Assembly (NCBI GenBank): GCA_030616425.1
Contig: JAUWXJ010000039.1
Span: 1 to 13,859, forward strand
DNA: 13,859 nucleotides
Origin: Desulfobacterales bacterium
GTDB lineage: Bacteria > Desulfobacterota > Desulfobacteria > Desulfobacterales > C00003060
Reading direction: 5' to 3'
The translations under genes and the position numbers were made by a program. Every line of letters begins with the position of its first letter. Within the stretch, counting starts at the first letter, position 1. Shown here piece by piece: positions 1 to 6,467 of the stretch. The notes beneath the pieces are model-generated. The model saw only the letters and a program-made list of their open reading frames with translations. It did not search any database and was not told where the DNA came from.

Positions 1-264
1 AGGTGAGACATAGACGACTTTGCCACCAACCTGGGGTACAAGACGAATCTCCCGCAAAGGATGAACTGTACCCTCCCCCCGAACAACTACCGGTTGAGGA
101 CCGACCTTGACATTCATCGTCCTAACCATAGGCCTGGGAGCGACTCGTTTTTCCTTTTTGAGCCCACGTTTTCCGGAGACAAGCCCCCACATACCCAAGG
201 CTCCAAATCCGAGCAGGGCGACGGTGATACCTAAATGGAAAAGTCTTCTCTTTTTTTCACTCAT
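1..264 (-). CDS. RND efflux periplasmic adaptor subunit (HlyD/MFP family), N-terminal part only
   Basis: The ATG at 264 opens an 88-codon reading frame that runs off the left window edge with no stop. Residues 1-8 are polar and basic (MSEKKRRL), followed by one hydrophobic segment at about 9-30 that should anchor the protein in the inner membrane. Then comes a basic linker and a beta-rich stretch ending ...GEGTVHPLREIRLVPQVGGK, typical of the start of the lipoyl/barrel-sandwich part of membrane fusion proteins. In this family the adaptor bridges an RND pump in the inner membrane to a TolC-like channel. It lies 55 bp downstream of the outer-membrane factor gene on the same strand, so it is very likely the third gene of the tetR operon; the pump gene itself is expected beyond the window. 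The ribosome site is weak (AGG about 9 nt upstream). Confidence 0.85.
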   Translation of the reverse strand, partial: MSEKKRRLFHLGITVALLGFGALGMWGLVSGKRGLKKEKRVAPRPMVRTMNVKVGPQPVVVRGEGTVHPLREIRLVPQVGGKVVYVSP

Positions 265-319
265 GGCTGTTAACCTATCTTGCAGGTTGGTTTTGTTGGC
301 CGTATTCCTCATATTGGCT

Positions 320-1786
320 CTAATTACTTGAAACCGGTTGAGCCGACCGATCCATCTCTCCATCAAGTTCAGCCCAGCCGCCGCCCAGGGCGCGGTGCAG
401 GGTCACGCGGTTTGTCAGGATCGCTAACTCAACGAGCACCAGACTTTCTTCGGCTTGAAACCTTGTCTGCTGGGTCTCAAGCACGGTCTGGTAATCTACC
501 AGCCCCCGCTTGTAGCGGTTCTCTGCCACTTCCTGTGTGGCTCTGGCCTCCCTCAGAAAGTCCATTGTTCGCTCCCGACGTTCCAATTGCTCCTTTCGGG
601 TCAACAGAGACTTTTCCACCTCGGAGAAGGCTGTTAGGACAGCCTTGGCATATTCCATCAAGCCCTGCTGATATCTCGCTTCTGCAGCCCTTTGCCCTGC
701 CCTCAATTTGCCGGCATTAAAGAGCGGCTGCACTATGCCCAGGGACAGGCTCCACAACTCGCTCTTGGGCCGAAAGAGCTCGTCCAGTTGATCGCTGGAG
801 TAGCCTAAGCTGCCGGTCAGCGTTATGCTGGGAAAGCGGCTTGCCTTGGCCACCCCCACCAGGGCATTTAGCGCCTTCAGTTTTGCCTCCGCTGCCCGGA
901 CGTCTGGCCGACGCATTAACAAATCAGAGGGAAGGCCGGGCGGCACAGGGTCCAGGCTTTTGAAGTAATCTTCCTGTTGTGGTCTCGGCGGGCTTGTTTC
1001 CGGGTAGCGCCCAAGGACCACGGCCATTTTCTGCTGGGTGATGCCCAGCTTCTGACGTAGCGGGGGGAGGAAGGCTTCCGTCCGAGCGAGAGTTCGGCGG
1101 CCTTGCCTTACGTCCAGTATTGATGTCAGTCCTCGCTCGTAACGATATTCGACAAGGGCCAAGCTGCGGGCGTAGTTCCGGATGCTCTGCTCTACAATCT
1201 GTATCTGTCTCTCAAGGGACTCCACTTCCAAATAGAGGCTGATCGTTTCAGCCACCACCGTCTGGGCCACTATGCGGCGGCTATCCTCCGCACTCAAGAG
1301 ATCGGCCCGCGCCGCCTCTTCAGCTCTGGCCAGACGGCCCCACAGATCCAATTCAAATGAAGCGGGTAGCGACATGCTGTAGGTGTCGGTTTCTGTGCGC
1401 CGCCACTCGCCTGGCTTGGTGGACGTTACAGCTGCTGTCTGGCGTTGGCGCTTACGTTGGCCTTCAATGCCGGCGGTGGGGAAACGATCGGCTCTTGTTT
1501 GGACAAACTGGGACCGTATTTCCAGAATCCCGGCCGTGGCCCTCTTGATGTCCAGGTTGTTTTTCAGGACCTCTTCTACCAATTGGTCTATTTCGGGCTT
1601 GCCAAACACCTTCCACCACTGGTCTTCGGAGTGCGGAGCTACTCCTTCGGCCGTCGCATGCTGGTAGGCTCCGGGGATCTCGATACCTGTGTCAGGTCGG
1701 TTGTAGTCCGGGCCCACCTTCATACAGCCGGCAACCACAAAGAAGAGGGATGTGGTCACCAACAGATGGCAGAATTTTCGCGTCAC
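320..1786 (-). CDS. RND efflux outer-membrane factor lipoprotein (NodT/OprM family)
   Basis: A 488-residue protein, normal length for this family. It starts with a lipoprotein signal: basic MTRK, a hydrophobic stretch, then lipobox VAGC with Cys21, followed by the family hallmark KVGPDYNRP. Two OEP repeats follow. The mid-protein motif RPDVRAAEAKL and the FPSITLTGSLGYSS strand are characteristic, as are the long alpha-helical hairpins rich in A, E, Q and R (FNAGKLRAGQRAAEARY near residue 350). It should form the trimeric outer-membrane duct of a tripartite efflux pump. The start is GTG (1786-1784) overlapping the TGA of the regulator gene by 4 bp (GTGA). An AAGGAG sits about 8 nt upstream inside the regulator gene, which supports this start and translational coupling. 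Substrate specificity cannot be read from the sequence. Confidence 0.95.
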   Translation of the reverse strand: MTRKFCHLLVTTSLFFVVAGCMKVGPDYNRPDTGIEIPGAYQHATAEGVAPHSEDQWWKVFGKPEIDQLVEEVLKNNLDIKRATAGILEIRSQFVQTRADRFPTAGIEGQRKRQRQTAAVTSTKPGEWRRTETDTYSMSLPASFELDLWGRLARAEEAARADLLSAEDSRRIVAQTVVAETISLYLEVESLERQIQIVEQSIRNYARSLALVEYRYERGLTSILDVRQGRRTLARTEAFLPPLRQKLGITQQKMAVVLGRYPETSPPRPQQEDYFKSLDPVPPGLPSDLLMRRPDVRAAEAKLKALNALVGVAKASRFPSITLTGSLGYSSDQLDELFRPKSELWSLSLGIVQPLFNAGKLRAGQRAAEARYQQGLMEYAKAVLTAFSEVEKSLLTRKEQLERRERTMDFLREARATQEVAENRYKRGLVDYQTVLETQQTRFQAEESLVLVELAILTNRVTLHRALGGGWAELDGEMDRSAQPVSSN

Positions 1787-2436
1787 TCTGGTTTCTCCTT
1801 TCCGCTTCCGCCCAACCCGTTCAGAGAGAACTCCACGATATGTTCCACCAGCCGTTCCTTGAAGGCCAGGTCGTATTCGCAGCCGGTGATGCGTGTGACA
1901 GCCACCCGCGCGAAGTTGAAGTAAAGCACCATAGCGAATATACTCAAGATATTGAGCATCAGGCGCTCCTTTCCCAACCCCTCGGGCATGGCTGTACGCA
2001 ACGTCTTGGCCAACCCTTTGAAGAACGGCCGCATGACCTGCTCGGCTACCAGCTCAAAGGCCTCGGTAGGCTGGCCCAGTTCCCGAGTCATAAGCTGGTA
2101 GTGGCGATGACGCTCCTCATCCGACAGGGGGCCTACCAGAAAGGCCTCGGCCAGGGCTTGGGTCACCGCGGTCGGCGAGGCGGACCCTTGGGCGGCCAAA
2201 CCCTCTCTGAAATGTTTTTGCACGCGCTCGGCCCTGGGCACCCACCGGGCGCGGAACACCTCCAGATAGAGTTTTCGTTTACCGCCGAAATGGTAGTTTA
2301 CTGCCGCCAGGTTGCACCGGGCCACGGTCGTGATTTCCCGGACACTGACGGCGTCGTAGCCCTTTTGGGCGAACAGGGCCTCTGCCTCATTTAAGAGGCG
2401 TTCTTTGGTGAGTTCACTCTTCTCTTTTTGGGTCAT
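1783..2436 (-). CDS. TetR-family transcriptional regulator, CecR-like C-terminal domain
   Basis: 217 residues, the usual TetR length. Residues about 8-55 are the TetR_N helix-turn-helix (ERLLNEAEALFAQKGYDAVSVREI, then AAVNYHFGGKRKLYLEVF, with the diagnostic NYHFG.K motif). The C-terminal part, with MTRELGQPTEAFELV and a PFF.GL.KTLR segment, resembles the CecR/YbiH group (DUF1956-type ligand domain), whose members control nearby efflux and MFP genes. It is the first gene of the efflux operon, overlaps the outer-membrane factor gene by 4 bp, and has a GAGGGA ribosome site just upstream of ATG 2436. It most likely represses its own operon through the palindrome in the promoter spacer at 2484-2495. 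The ligand is unknown. Confidence 0.93.
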   Translation of the reverse strand: MTQKEKSELTKERLLNEAEALFAQKGYDAVSVREITTVARCNLAAVNYHFGGKRKLYLEVFRARWVPRAERVQKHFREGLAAQGSASPTAVTQALAEAFLVGPLSDEERHRHYQLMTRELGQPTEAFELVAEQVMRPFFKGLAKTLRTAMPEGLGKERLMLNILSIFAMVLYFNFARVAVTRITGCEYDLAFKERLVEHIVEFSLNGLGGSGKEKPE

Positions 2437-2457
2437 TGTCTTCCCTCGCTTTTTAAC

Positions 2458-2495
2458 AAACGTTTATATTAAACAATCATATCAAACGATCGTTT
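2458..2495. promoter_or_regulatory. Probable TetR operator region (palindromes 2484-2495 and 2458-2465)
   Basis: A perfect 12-bp palindrome, AAACGATCGTTT, occupies 2484-2495 between the -35 and -10 boxes. A second, shorter palindrome, AAACGTTT, lies at 2458-2465 just downstream of the -10, and a related half-site, AAACAATC, lies at 2471-2478. Shared AAAC/GTTT half-sites overlapping a promoter are what a self-repressing TetR protein needs. Binding is inferred, not shown. Confidence 0.65.
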
Positions 2496-2504
2496 TAATG
2501 TCAA
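2476..2504 (-). promoter_or_regulatory. Sigma70-type promoter of the tetR-efflux operon
   Basis: On the minus strand TTGACA (2504-2499) is followed by exactly 17 bp and TATGAT (2481-2476), a near-consensus promoter about 40 bp upstream of the regulator ATG. The spacer contains the palindromic operator, so regulator binding would exclude RNA polymerase. Confidence 0.85.
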
Positions 2505-2701
2505 GCATTTTTTTCTCATGTTCAAAATCAGCCCAAAAACGTGTTGATCAGGGAAATAACAGTGATAACGGGAAAAAAGGAAAGGGCCTTGTTATGTCGG
2601 TATCAGAGGCCGGGCTGTCTCTTTATCATCCAGCACCGGCAAGAAGCGGGATTTGGTAAAAGGGGAAGGTCTGGCAAAGGTTGCGTCGAGTGTATTACAA
2701 T

Positions 2702-2971
2702 TTAACCAAGGCTATCCTTAAATATATGCCACTCAATCAGCATGTCGGTCATGCCGCGGGAAATCGTGCGGGTCTCGGGACAGTCGCACCCGAATTTTTT
2801 CATGGCCTCCCTTGCACGGTTTTCCAGCTCCTCTATTTTCTTGTCCGCCTCTTTGATCTCATCATCAACGTCTGACCCACTCTCAAGCTCGCTCTTGAAC
2901 CTCTCCGCCCACGTCTTGGCATCTGAAAGTTCTTGCAGAAGCTCGTCTGTGGCATCATCTGTACTCATCAT
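2702..2971 (-). CDS. Small coiled-coil protein of unknown function
   Basis: I do not recognise this 89-residue protein. It is highly charged and predicted mostly helical, with a heptad-like stretch (DDEIKEADKKIEELENRAREA) consistent with a coiled coil. A C-terminal CDCPET motif holds two cysteines, and the protein ends IEWHIFKDSLG. There is no signal peptide or membrane segment. The frame is open upstream to 3115, but those 46 codons read through a palindromic repeat element and encode unrelated low-complexity residues. The sequence GGGAG lies 9 nt before the ATG at 2971, so I start there; ATGs at 2977 and 2968 are also possible. It sits downstream of the PAC2-family gene on the same strand, about 170 bp away. 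Confidence 0.6.
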   Translation of the reverse strand: MMSTDDATDELLQELSDAKTWAERFKSELESGSDVDDEIKEADKKIEELENRAREAMKKFGCDCPETRTISRGMTDMLIEWHIFKDSLG

Positions 2972-3004
2972 AATCATCCGCTCCCAATTGGATGTACCAC
3001 TACG

Positions 3005-3113
3005 GGGGGTAAGGAGATCCGGTGAACGCAGGCATCCAGCCATTTCCACCGAGGATAACCGCATACCGTGTAAAGGCATTGGAGGCCGAAGTGAAGCGGA
3101 TTTCCTTACCCCC
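3005..3113. repeat. 109-bp element with 17-bp inverted ends (REP/MITE-like)
   Basis: GGGGGTAAGGAGATCCG at 3005-3021 is matched, with one mismatch, by the reverse complement of 3097-3113. The interior has a GTGAACGCAGGCATCCAG segment resembling the dispersed palindromic repeats common between genes in deltaproteobacteria. No target-site duplication is evident. It lies in the gap between the PAC2 gene and the coiled-coil gene and creates a false N-terminal extension of the latter. Confidence 0.55.
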
Positions 3114-3143
3114 AATGATGATGATTGAGAGAAGATTTAAACC

Positions 3144-4004
3144 CTATACTTTGGACTTGAAAAAGTCATCCAGGTAGATAACCTTTCCATCTTTTGTCTC
3201 AGAGATAGATGGCTCAGCTTCACCCGGGGTCTTCGACTTCATGATCTCTTTGATCACCTTCTGGAGCTCGGGGTTGTCATCTATAAAGCGCTGGATGCTT
3301 CTTGCCAAGTGCGTCCACGCCTTCTCCAGTTCATCGGTCTCCACCTCGAACCCTGCAAGATCTGTCAGTATAGTGGCCATTCGGGAAAGGAGCCGGAGAT
3401 GGGTGCCCTGAAGATAGAACGGACAATGCCCCCAGAGGCTGATCCCTTCGATATTGATCTCCTTTGCCTGCTGCAAGATCAAGGAGTGAATCGCTCCCGG
3501 GCCCTCGTACTCTGCGGGAATCACCAGGTTTTGCTTTAGACGCTCCAAAAGCTGTTCGCTTGAAGCAAAACCTGAGATAACGACATCCGTGTGCACCACA
3601 TTGTCCTGGAGTCCCCCCAGGCTGATCATGAGCTCAACGCCCAATTGCTTGCAAACGGACAATATTATTTCAACAAACAAGGACCACCGAAGATGCGGCT
3701 CGGTCGCCTGGAACAGAATCAGATCGACCCCTGTTTCCTCATCGTGTGCAGCATAAAAAGCGGCTTCTGGAGGCAAGACCTCTATTAACCGGCCACCTTC
3801 CACCTTGACAACAGGACGCTCATCATCAAACCGATAGAAATTGTTGGGATCAATCCTTGCAAAGCAAGTCGCCCCTAGTCTTTTTATCAGGTAGTCAAGC
3901 ATACCGACAGCCACATTACCGCCGTTGGCCCACCCTCCAAACCCAAGTATAAGAACCGGACGGCTGACCTCCGGCGTCTCTTCCATGATCAGTTCCTCAG
4001 GCAT
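3144..4004 (-). CDS. PAC2-family protein (proteasome assembly chaperone 2-like fold)
   Basis: 286 residues. The N-terminus has PVLILGFGGWANGGNVAVGML, the signature glycine-rich start of bacterial and archaeal PAC2 domains. It is followed by EPHLRW, the ISLGGLQDN strand-loop, and the GISLWGHCPFYL segment near residue 190; the last about 90 residues are helical and charged. Members of this family are related to eukaryotic proteasome assembly chaperones, but their bacterial role is unsettled, so no function is claimed. There is no signal peptide, so it is probably cytoplasmic. The start is ambiguous: ATG 4004 has no clear ribosome site, while ATG 3986 (residue 7) has GAGGA 7 nt upstream and may be the true start. 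It is divergent from the nickel-protein genes and in line with the small coiled-coil gene. Confidence 0.85.
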   Translation of the reverse strand: MPEELIMEETPEVSRPVLILGFGGWANGGNVAVGMLDYLIKRLGATCFARIDPNNFYRFDDERPVVKVEGGRLIEVLPPEAAFYAAHDEETGVDLILFQATEPHLRWSLFVEIILSVCKQLGVELMISLGGLQDNVVHTDVVISGFASSEQLLERLKQNLVIPAEYEGPGAIHSLILQQAKEINIEGISLWGHCPFYLQGTHLRLLSRMATILTDLAGFEVETDELEKAWTHLARSIQRFIDDNPELQKVIKEIMKSKTPGEAEPSISETKDGKVIYLDDFFKSKV

Positions 4005-4028
4005 AGGATCAGTCTGTCAGATCACCAG

Positions 4029-4054
4029 GGGCATGTCAAGCAAGGCTCATGCCC
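4029..4054. promoter_or_regulatory. Inverted repeat in the divergent PAC2/nickel-gene region
   Basis: GGGCATG at 4029-4035 and CATGCCC at 4048-4054 form a perfect 7-bp inverted repeat with a 12-bp centre, between the PAC2 start and the plus-strand promoter. It could be an operator or a chance hairpin; it does not match the NikR pattern I know. Confidence 0.25.
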
Positions 4055-4098
4055 GGATTATCGCTGGCAAGACCTTGGCCCGCATCGGCTTTTTTCAT

Positions 4099-4127
4099 TT
4101 GACAGGTCTCTATCAACCCCCTATATT
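4099..4127 (+). promoter_or_regulatory. Consensus sigma70 promoter of the His-rich/cooT unit
   Basis: TTGACA (4099-4104), a 17-bp spacer and TATATT (4122-4127) give a predicted start near 4134, about 35 nt before the His-rich gene. The match is close to ideal, which suggests strong expression unless an operator intervenes. Confidence 0.8.
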
Positions 4128-4167
4128 CGATTATAGAAGATACTGATTAGTCCACAAGGGGGCCGCT

Positions 4168-4377
4168 ATGTGCAAGTGCTGTTCAGACCACAAAGGTTCC
4201 AAGAGAGACAAGCTCTATGAGTTCCTCCATGGTCACACCCACGACCGTCATGGGGATGACCCGGCCCACAGCCATGAACACCAGCATCCCCACGGGCACA
4301 GCGATCTGGAGGATCACAACGTAGCAACCGCCCATACTCATCCGAGTAAAGAAAAACCTCATCACGAACAGGAGTAA
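4168..4377 (+). CDS. Histidine/cysteine-rich small metal-binding protein (CooJ-like in composition)
   Basis: 69 residues, of which 16 are His, mostly as HxH pairs between about residues 21 and 45 (HGHTHDRHGDD, HSHEHQHPHGH) and again near the end (HTHPSKEKPHHEQE). Cys residues are at 2, 4 and 5 (MCKCC). Such sequences bind Ni(II), Zn(II) or Cu(II). Rhodospirillum CooJ and the His-rich tails of HypB and SlyD are known nickel stores or chaperones, but this protein shows no sequence relation to CooJ beyond composition. The ribosome site AAGGGGG is at 4156-4162. It lies 35 bp upstream of cooT behind a shared strong promoter, which points to nickel handling, perhaps for hydrogenase or CO dehydrogenase maturation. 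That role is inference. Confidence 0.8.
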   Translation: MCKCCSDHKGSKRDKLYEFLHGHTHDRHGDDPAHSHEHQHPHGHSDLEDHNVATAHTHPSKEKPHHEQE

Positions 4378-4412
4378 AACTAGCTGAACTTTACACTCCG
4401 GGGTAGTTATCT

Positions 4413-4607
4413 ATGTGTGAAGCAAATGCGTACCTGCTAAAGGACGGCAAGGAAGAGCTCTTCATGGAGGCTTTGGACACAGTAGAGCCTGACGAGGAGG
4501 GGCTCCGACTCACCAGTATATATGGCGAGCAGAAATTCATAAAAGGAAAGATCGCCCGTCTTTCACTCGTGGACCACAGAGTGATTATCGAACAGGTAGA
4601 AGAATAG
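4413..4607 (+). CDS. cooT: CooT-family nickel-binding protein
   Basis: 64 residues beginning MCEANAYLLKDGKEELFME, the strongly conserved start of CooT proteins, with the later GEQKFIKGKIARLSLVDHRVIIE pattern of a small SH3-like beta fold. In Rhodospirillum rubrum CooT is a dimer that binds one Ni(II) through the N-terminal Cys2 and assists CO dehydrogenase maturation; Cys2 is present here. The family also occurs without coo genes in many anaerobes. It follows the His-rich gene with no promoter between them, and a GGGG sits about 9 nt before the ATG. The GC-rich hairpin at 4633-4648 may end the transcript. Family assignment is confident; the client enzyme is not in the window. Confidence 0.9.
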   Translation: MCEANAYLLKDGKEELFMEALDTVEPDEEGLRLTSIYGEQKFIKGKIARLSLVDHRVIIEQVEE

Positions 4608-4632
4608 AGAAGTCAGCTCCCAAAATAAAAAA

Positions 4633-4648
4633 GGCGGGTAATCCCGCC
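4633..4648 (-). terminator. Rho-independent terminator, original downstream end of tRNA-Ala
   Basis: GGCGGG-TAAT-CCCGCC hairpin. Read on the minus strand it is followed by a run of T (the A-run at 4625-4632), so it is oriented to end transcription leaving the tRNA-Ala site at 4662. It may also stop cooT transcription from the other side, though the T-run there is poor. Confidence 0.8.
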
Positions 4649-4661
4649 CTCATTGTCTTGC

Positions 4662-4707
4662 TGGTGGAGCTGAGGGGGATCGAACCCCTGACCTCATGAC
4701 TGCCAGT
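4662..4707 (-). repeat. att site: duplicated 3' fragment of tRNA-Ala (not a functional tRNA)
   Basis: 46 bp identical to 10909-10954: the CCA end, T arm, variable loop, anticodon 3' stem and anticodon-loop bases. Past 4707 the match stops and no D arm or 5' acceptor strand follows, so this is a displaced 3' end left by integration. Confidence 0.9.
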
Positions 4708-4803
4708 TGTAGGCACTACCGCTGTAATTTCAATTACTTATCAATGTTCAAGGCGTTACGTTTAATGGATCCCGCTTGATTCTGCTGGATTGCAACGGGA
4801 AAA

Positions 4804-4821
4804 TGCACCCTATACGCACCC
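4804..4821 (+). repeat. Left copy of 18-bp terminal motif, possible integrase arm site
   Basis: TGCACCCTATACGCACCC, exactly repeated at 10832-10849 in the same orientation. The motif itself holds two GCACCC units 11 bp apart. It lies 97 bp inside the left att repeat. Confidence 0.6.
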
Positions 4822-4891
4822 CCACGGTTGCCCCTTGACAGTGTTTTTGTGATCGTTCTGTGTATTGCCCAACTTATTAAAATCGTCGATC

Positions 4892-4920
4892 TTGACAAAA
4901 ACGTGACTCTCATGTATATT
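4892..4920 (+). promoter_or_regulatory. Consensus promoter of the two-TM/GAF-like gene
   Basis: TTGACA (4892-4897), 17 bp, TATATT (4915-4920). The predicted transcript starts near 4927, which rules out the in-frame TTG at 4919 as a start and favours ATG 4967. Confidence 0.75.
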
Positions 4921-4966
4921 GAAAACTCGACAATTGACAAATTCTCACGGTCTTGGGGTCTGCGTG

Positions 4967-5962
4967 ATGACTGCGTATACGTGGTGTCGATGGTACCCGC
5001 AATTATATGACTTGCTTTATAGGTTATCCAACTATAACCATGAGCATAAACTTGTGCATCAGAAAGTGGCCCTTTGGTTGAAATGGGTAGACAAAGTATT
5101 CATTGTCATACCACTAATCTTCATACTTAGGAGTATTTATTCAGAGAACGAAATCCTTGTGGCGTTAGTTGACACAACGATATTGAAATCCTTGTTCGCA
5201 ATGTTTACTTACAACACCTATCTATTTACGTCACTATCCATTTTCTTGTTTTTCTTTGCAACACTCTACCGCAATACGTTCAGGGTTTATGCAAATGAAT
5301 GGATTCTGGCAGAGGGTTTCCACTCGGTAAATCATCGACATCGTAACTTTGTGGACGGGATCTTGGAGTACAAGAAAGAGCATGGAATATTCCACGAATC
5401 GTTGTTGGGAGAACATAGCGATGTACTAAAACAGAAATACCATGAACTTATATCGGCATTATGCCATGAAGCTAGGCGGCTAATGGCAAAGATTATCAAC
5501 GACCAGGATTGCTATGTAACCGTGAAGCTTTTGGTAGAAGAAGACGAAACCAGTTATGTGTTGCAACACCATCAAGCATGGCCTCCTGAAATCGCACGCG
5601 GCAAGCATTTAACAGGCGTGCTGCTCCCAAAGAATTCTGTGGACAACCCTTTAAATCTTTTTCAAGTAATCATTAACAGTTTTAATAGTATTAGTTCTGG
5701 AGAGAAAGAATTTCAAACATGGAATTTTGGCTTGTTGTGTAATGACCTCAAAGGAGAGTCCAGGTTTGATCGCAACCTAATTGGGGGGAACTTCAGTAGA
5801 TACAAGGCAAGTATCATAATTCCCTTAACGATTGATTATGCTCTAGTGGGTTTTTTTTGCTTTAATACGAAACGTATTGGGATGTTAAGAGAAAAACACC
5901 GTCATTTTTTGGCTGGGTTTTGCGATGAAATAGCTAACGCATTGAGGAACATCATTCATTGA
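4967..5962 (+). CDS. Two-TM protein with C-terminal GAF-like domain, unknown function
   Basis: 331 residues from ATG 4967. The frame is open from a TTG at 4919, but that codon overlaps the -10 box. Residues about 42-57 (VDKVFIVIPLIFIL) and 83-100 (YLFTSLSIFLFFFATLY) are membrane segments. A soluble region follows, with a helical linker rich in H, E and K, then about residues 170-329 a domain whose end (YKASIIIPLTIDYALVGFFCFNTK..., then FLAGFCDEIANAL) matches the last strands and helix of GAF domains. GAF domains bind small ligands or cyclic nucleotides, so a membrane sensor is a reasonable guess; no kinase, cyclase or nuclease output is fused. It is the first gene inside the left end of the island, AT-rich, alone on the plus strand, with its own consensus promoter. 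It may be an accessory defence gene or unrelated cargo. Confidence 0.7.
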   Translation: MTAYTWCRWYPQLYDLLYRLSNYNHEHKLVHQKVALWLKWVDKVFIVIPLIFILRSIYSENEILVALVDTTILKSLFAMFTYNTYLFTSLSIFLFFFATLYRNTFRVYANEWILAEGFHSVNHRHRNFVDGILEYKKEHGIFHESLLGEHSDVLKQKYHELISALCHEARRLMAKIINDQDCYVTVKLLVEEDETSYVLQHHQAWPPEIARGKHLTGVLLPKNSVDNPLNLFQVIINSFNSISSGEKEFQTWNFGLLCNDLKGESRFDRNLIGGNFSRYKASIIIPLTIDYALVGFFCFNTKRIGMLREKHRHFLAGFCDEIANALRNIIH

Positions 5963-6248
5963 CAGATGACTCGCTCCTGCTTGTTCACATCTTGTTGGGA
6001 CAAGTCTCCCCGGCAGGAAGATACAAGGTGTTTTCCATACTCTTCAAATTGGCAGGCGGACTAAAGTTTTGTGGTTTTTGATCCGTTAAGAATAGAGGAG
6101 AGCCACCTCTTCAACAATAATGAATAGTATGTAACCCTATAGGTGCACTTAGCGGACCATGTTCTACGGGGCTGAAAAGTGAATCTATCAATAAGCATAG
6201 ATGGGATTTTGACTATGCGGTTAGGAAGAGAGGAATAGGAGGAAAGAG
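5963..6248. other. Intergenic stretch with weak hairpins only
   Basis: Between the GAF-like gene and the small membrane ORF. A CTTGT-TGGG-ACAAG hairpin at 5991-6004 follows the stop codon by about 30 bp and may act as a weak terminator, though it lacks a T-run. I see no gene or repeat. Confidence 0.4.
6237..6242 (+). promoter_or_regulatory. Perfect Shine-Dalgarno for the small membrane ORF
   Basis: AGGAGG with a 6-nt spacer to ATG 6249. It decides the start and is the main evidence that this ORF is translated. Confidence 0.6.
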
Positions 6249-6467
6249 ATGGAGGCTTTCTTTTCGCTACTGGAAAAAGTCGTTATCGCCTACGCGGCTA
6301 TTTCGTTGGTTTGGGTTTTGAAACAGCCGATAAAACATCCAATGAGAGAAAGTACTGACCAGACAAGCAGTCCACGAATCAAAGTCAATGGCTTGTCCAA
6401 GAAACAGGCTGAGGAGATTTCACACTTAAGAGAGGCAGAGGCAGGTCGCTCCGCTATCTCGTTGTGA
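6249..6467 (+). CDS. Small single-TM protein of unknown function
   Basis: 72 residues. The first about 25 (MEAFFSLLEKVVIAYAAISLVWVL) form one hydrophobic helix; the rest is polar, with KVNGLSKKQAEEISHLREAEAG. I do not recognise a family. The case for a real gene is the ideal ribosome site: AGGAGG at 6237-6242, six bases before ATG 6249. Its 3' end overlaps the converging nuclease pseudogene by 14 bp. Confidence 0.45.
   Translation: MEAFFSLLEKVVIAYAAISLVWVLKQPIKHPMRESTDQTSSPRIKVNGLSKKQAEEISHLREAEAGRSAISL

Noticed and set aside
280..2394. Several plus-strand open frames of 60-214 codons across the efflux genes
   Set aside because: They are antisense shadows of strongly supported minus-strand outer-membrane factor and TetR genes, with no ribosome sites or family features.
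2405..2659. Plus-strand 84-codon frame over the tetR promoter
   Set aside because: It crosses the regulator start and promoter, has a serine-rich unrelated translation and no ribosome site.
2978..3115. 46-codon N-terminal extension of the small coiled-coil gene
   Set aside because: It translates the 109-bp inverted-end repeat, while a GGGAG ribosome site supports a start at 2971.
4662..4750. A second tRNA-Ala gene
   Set aside because: Only the 3' 46 bp matches; there is no D arm or 5' acceptor strand, so it is an att fragment.
4919..4966. TTG start for the GAF-like gene
   Set aside because: It overlaps the -10 box of a consensus promoter, so it would lie upstream of the transcript start.
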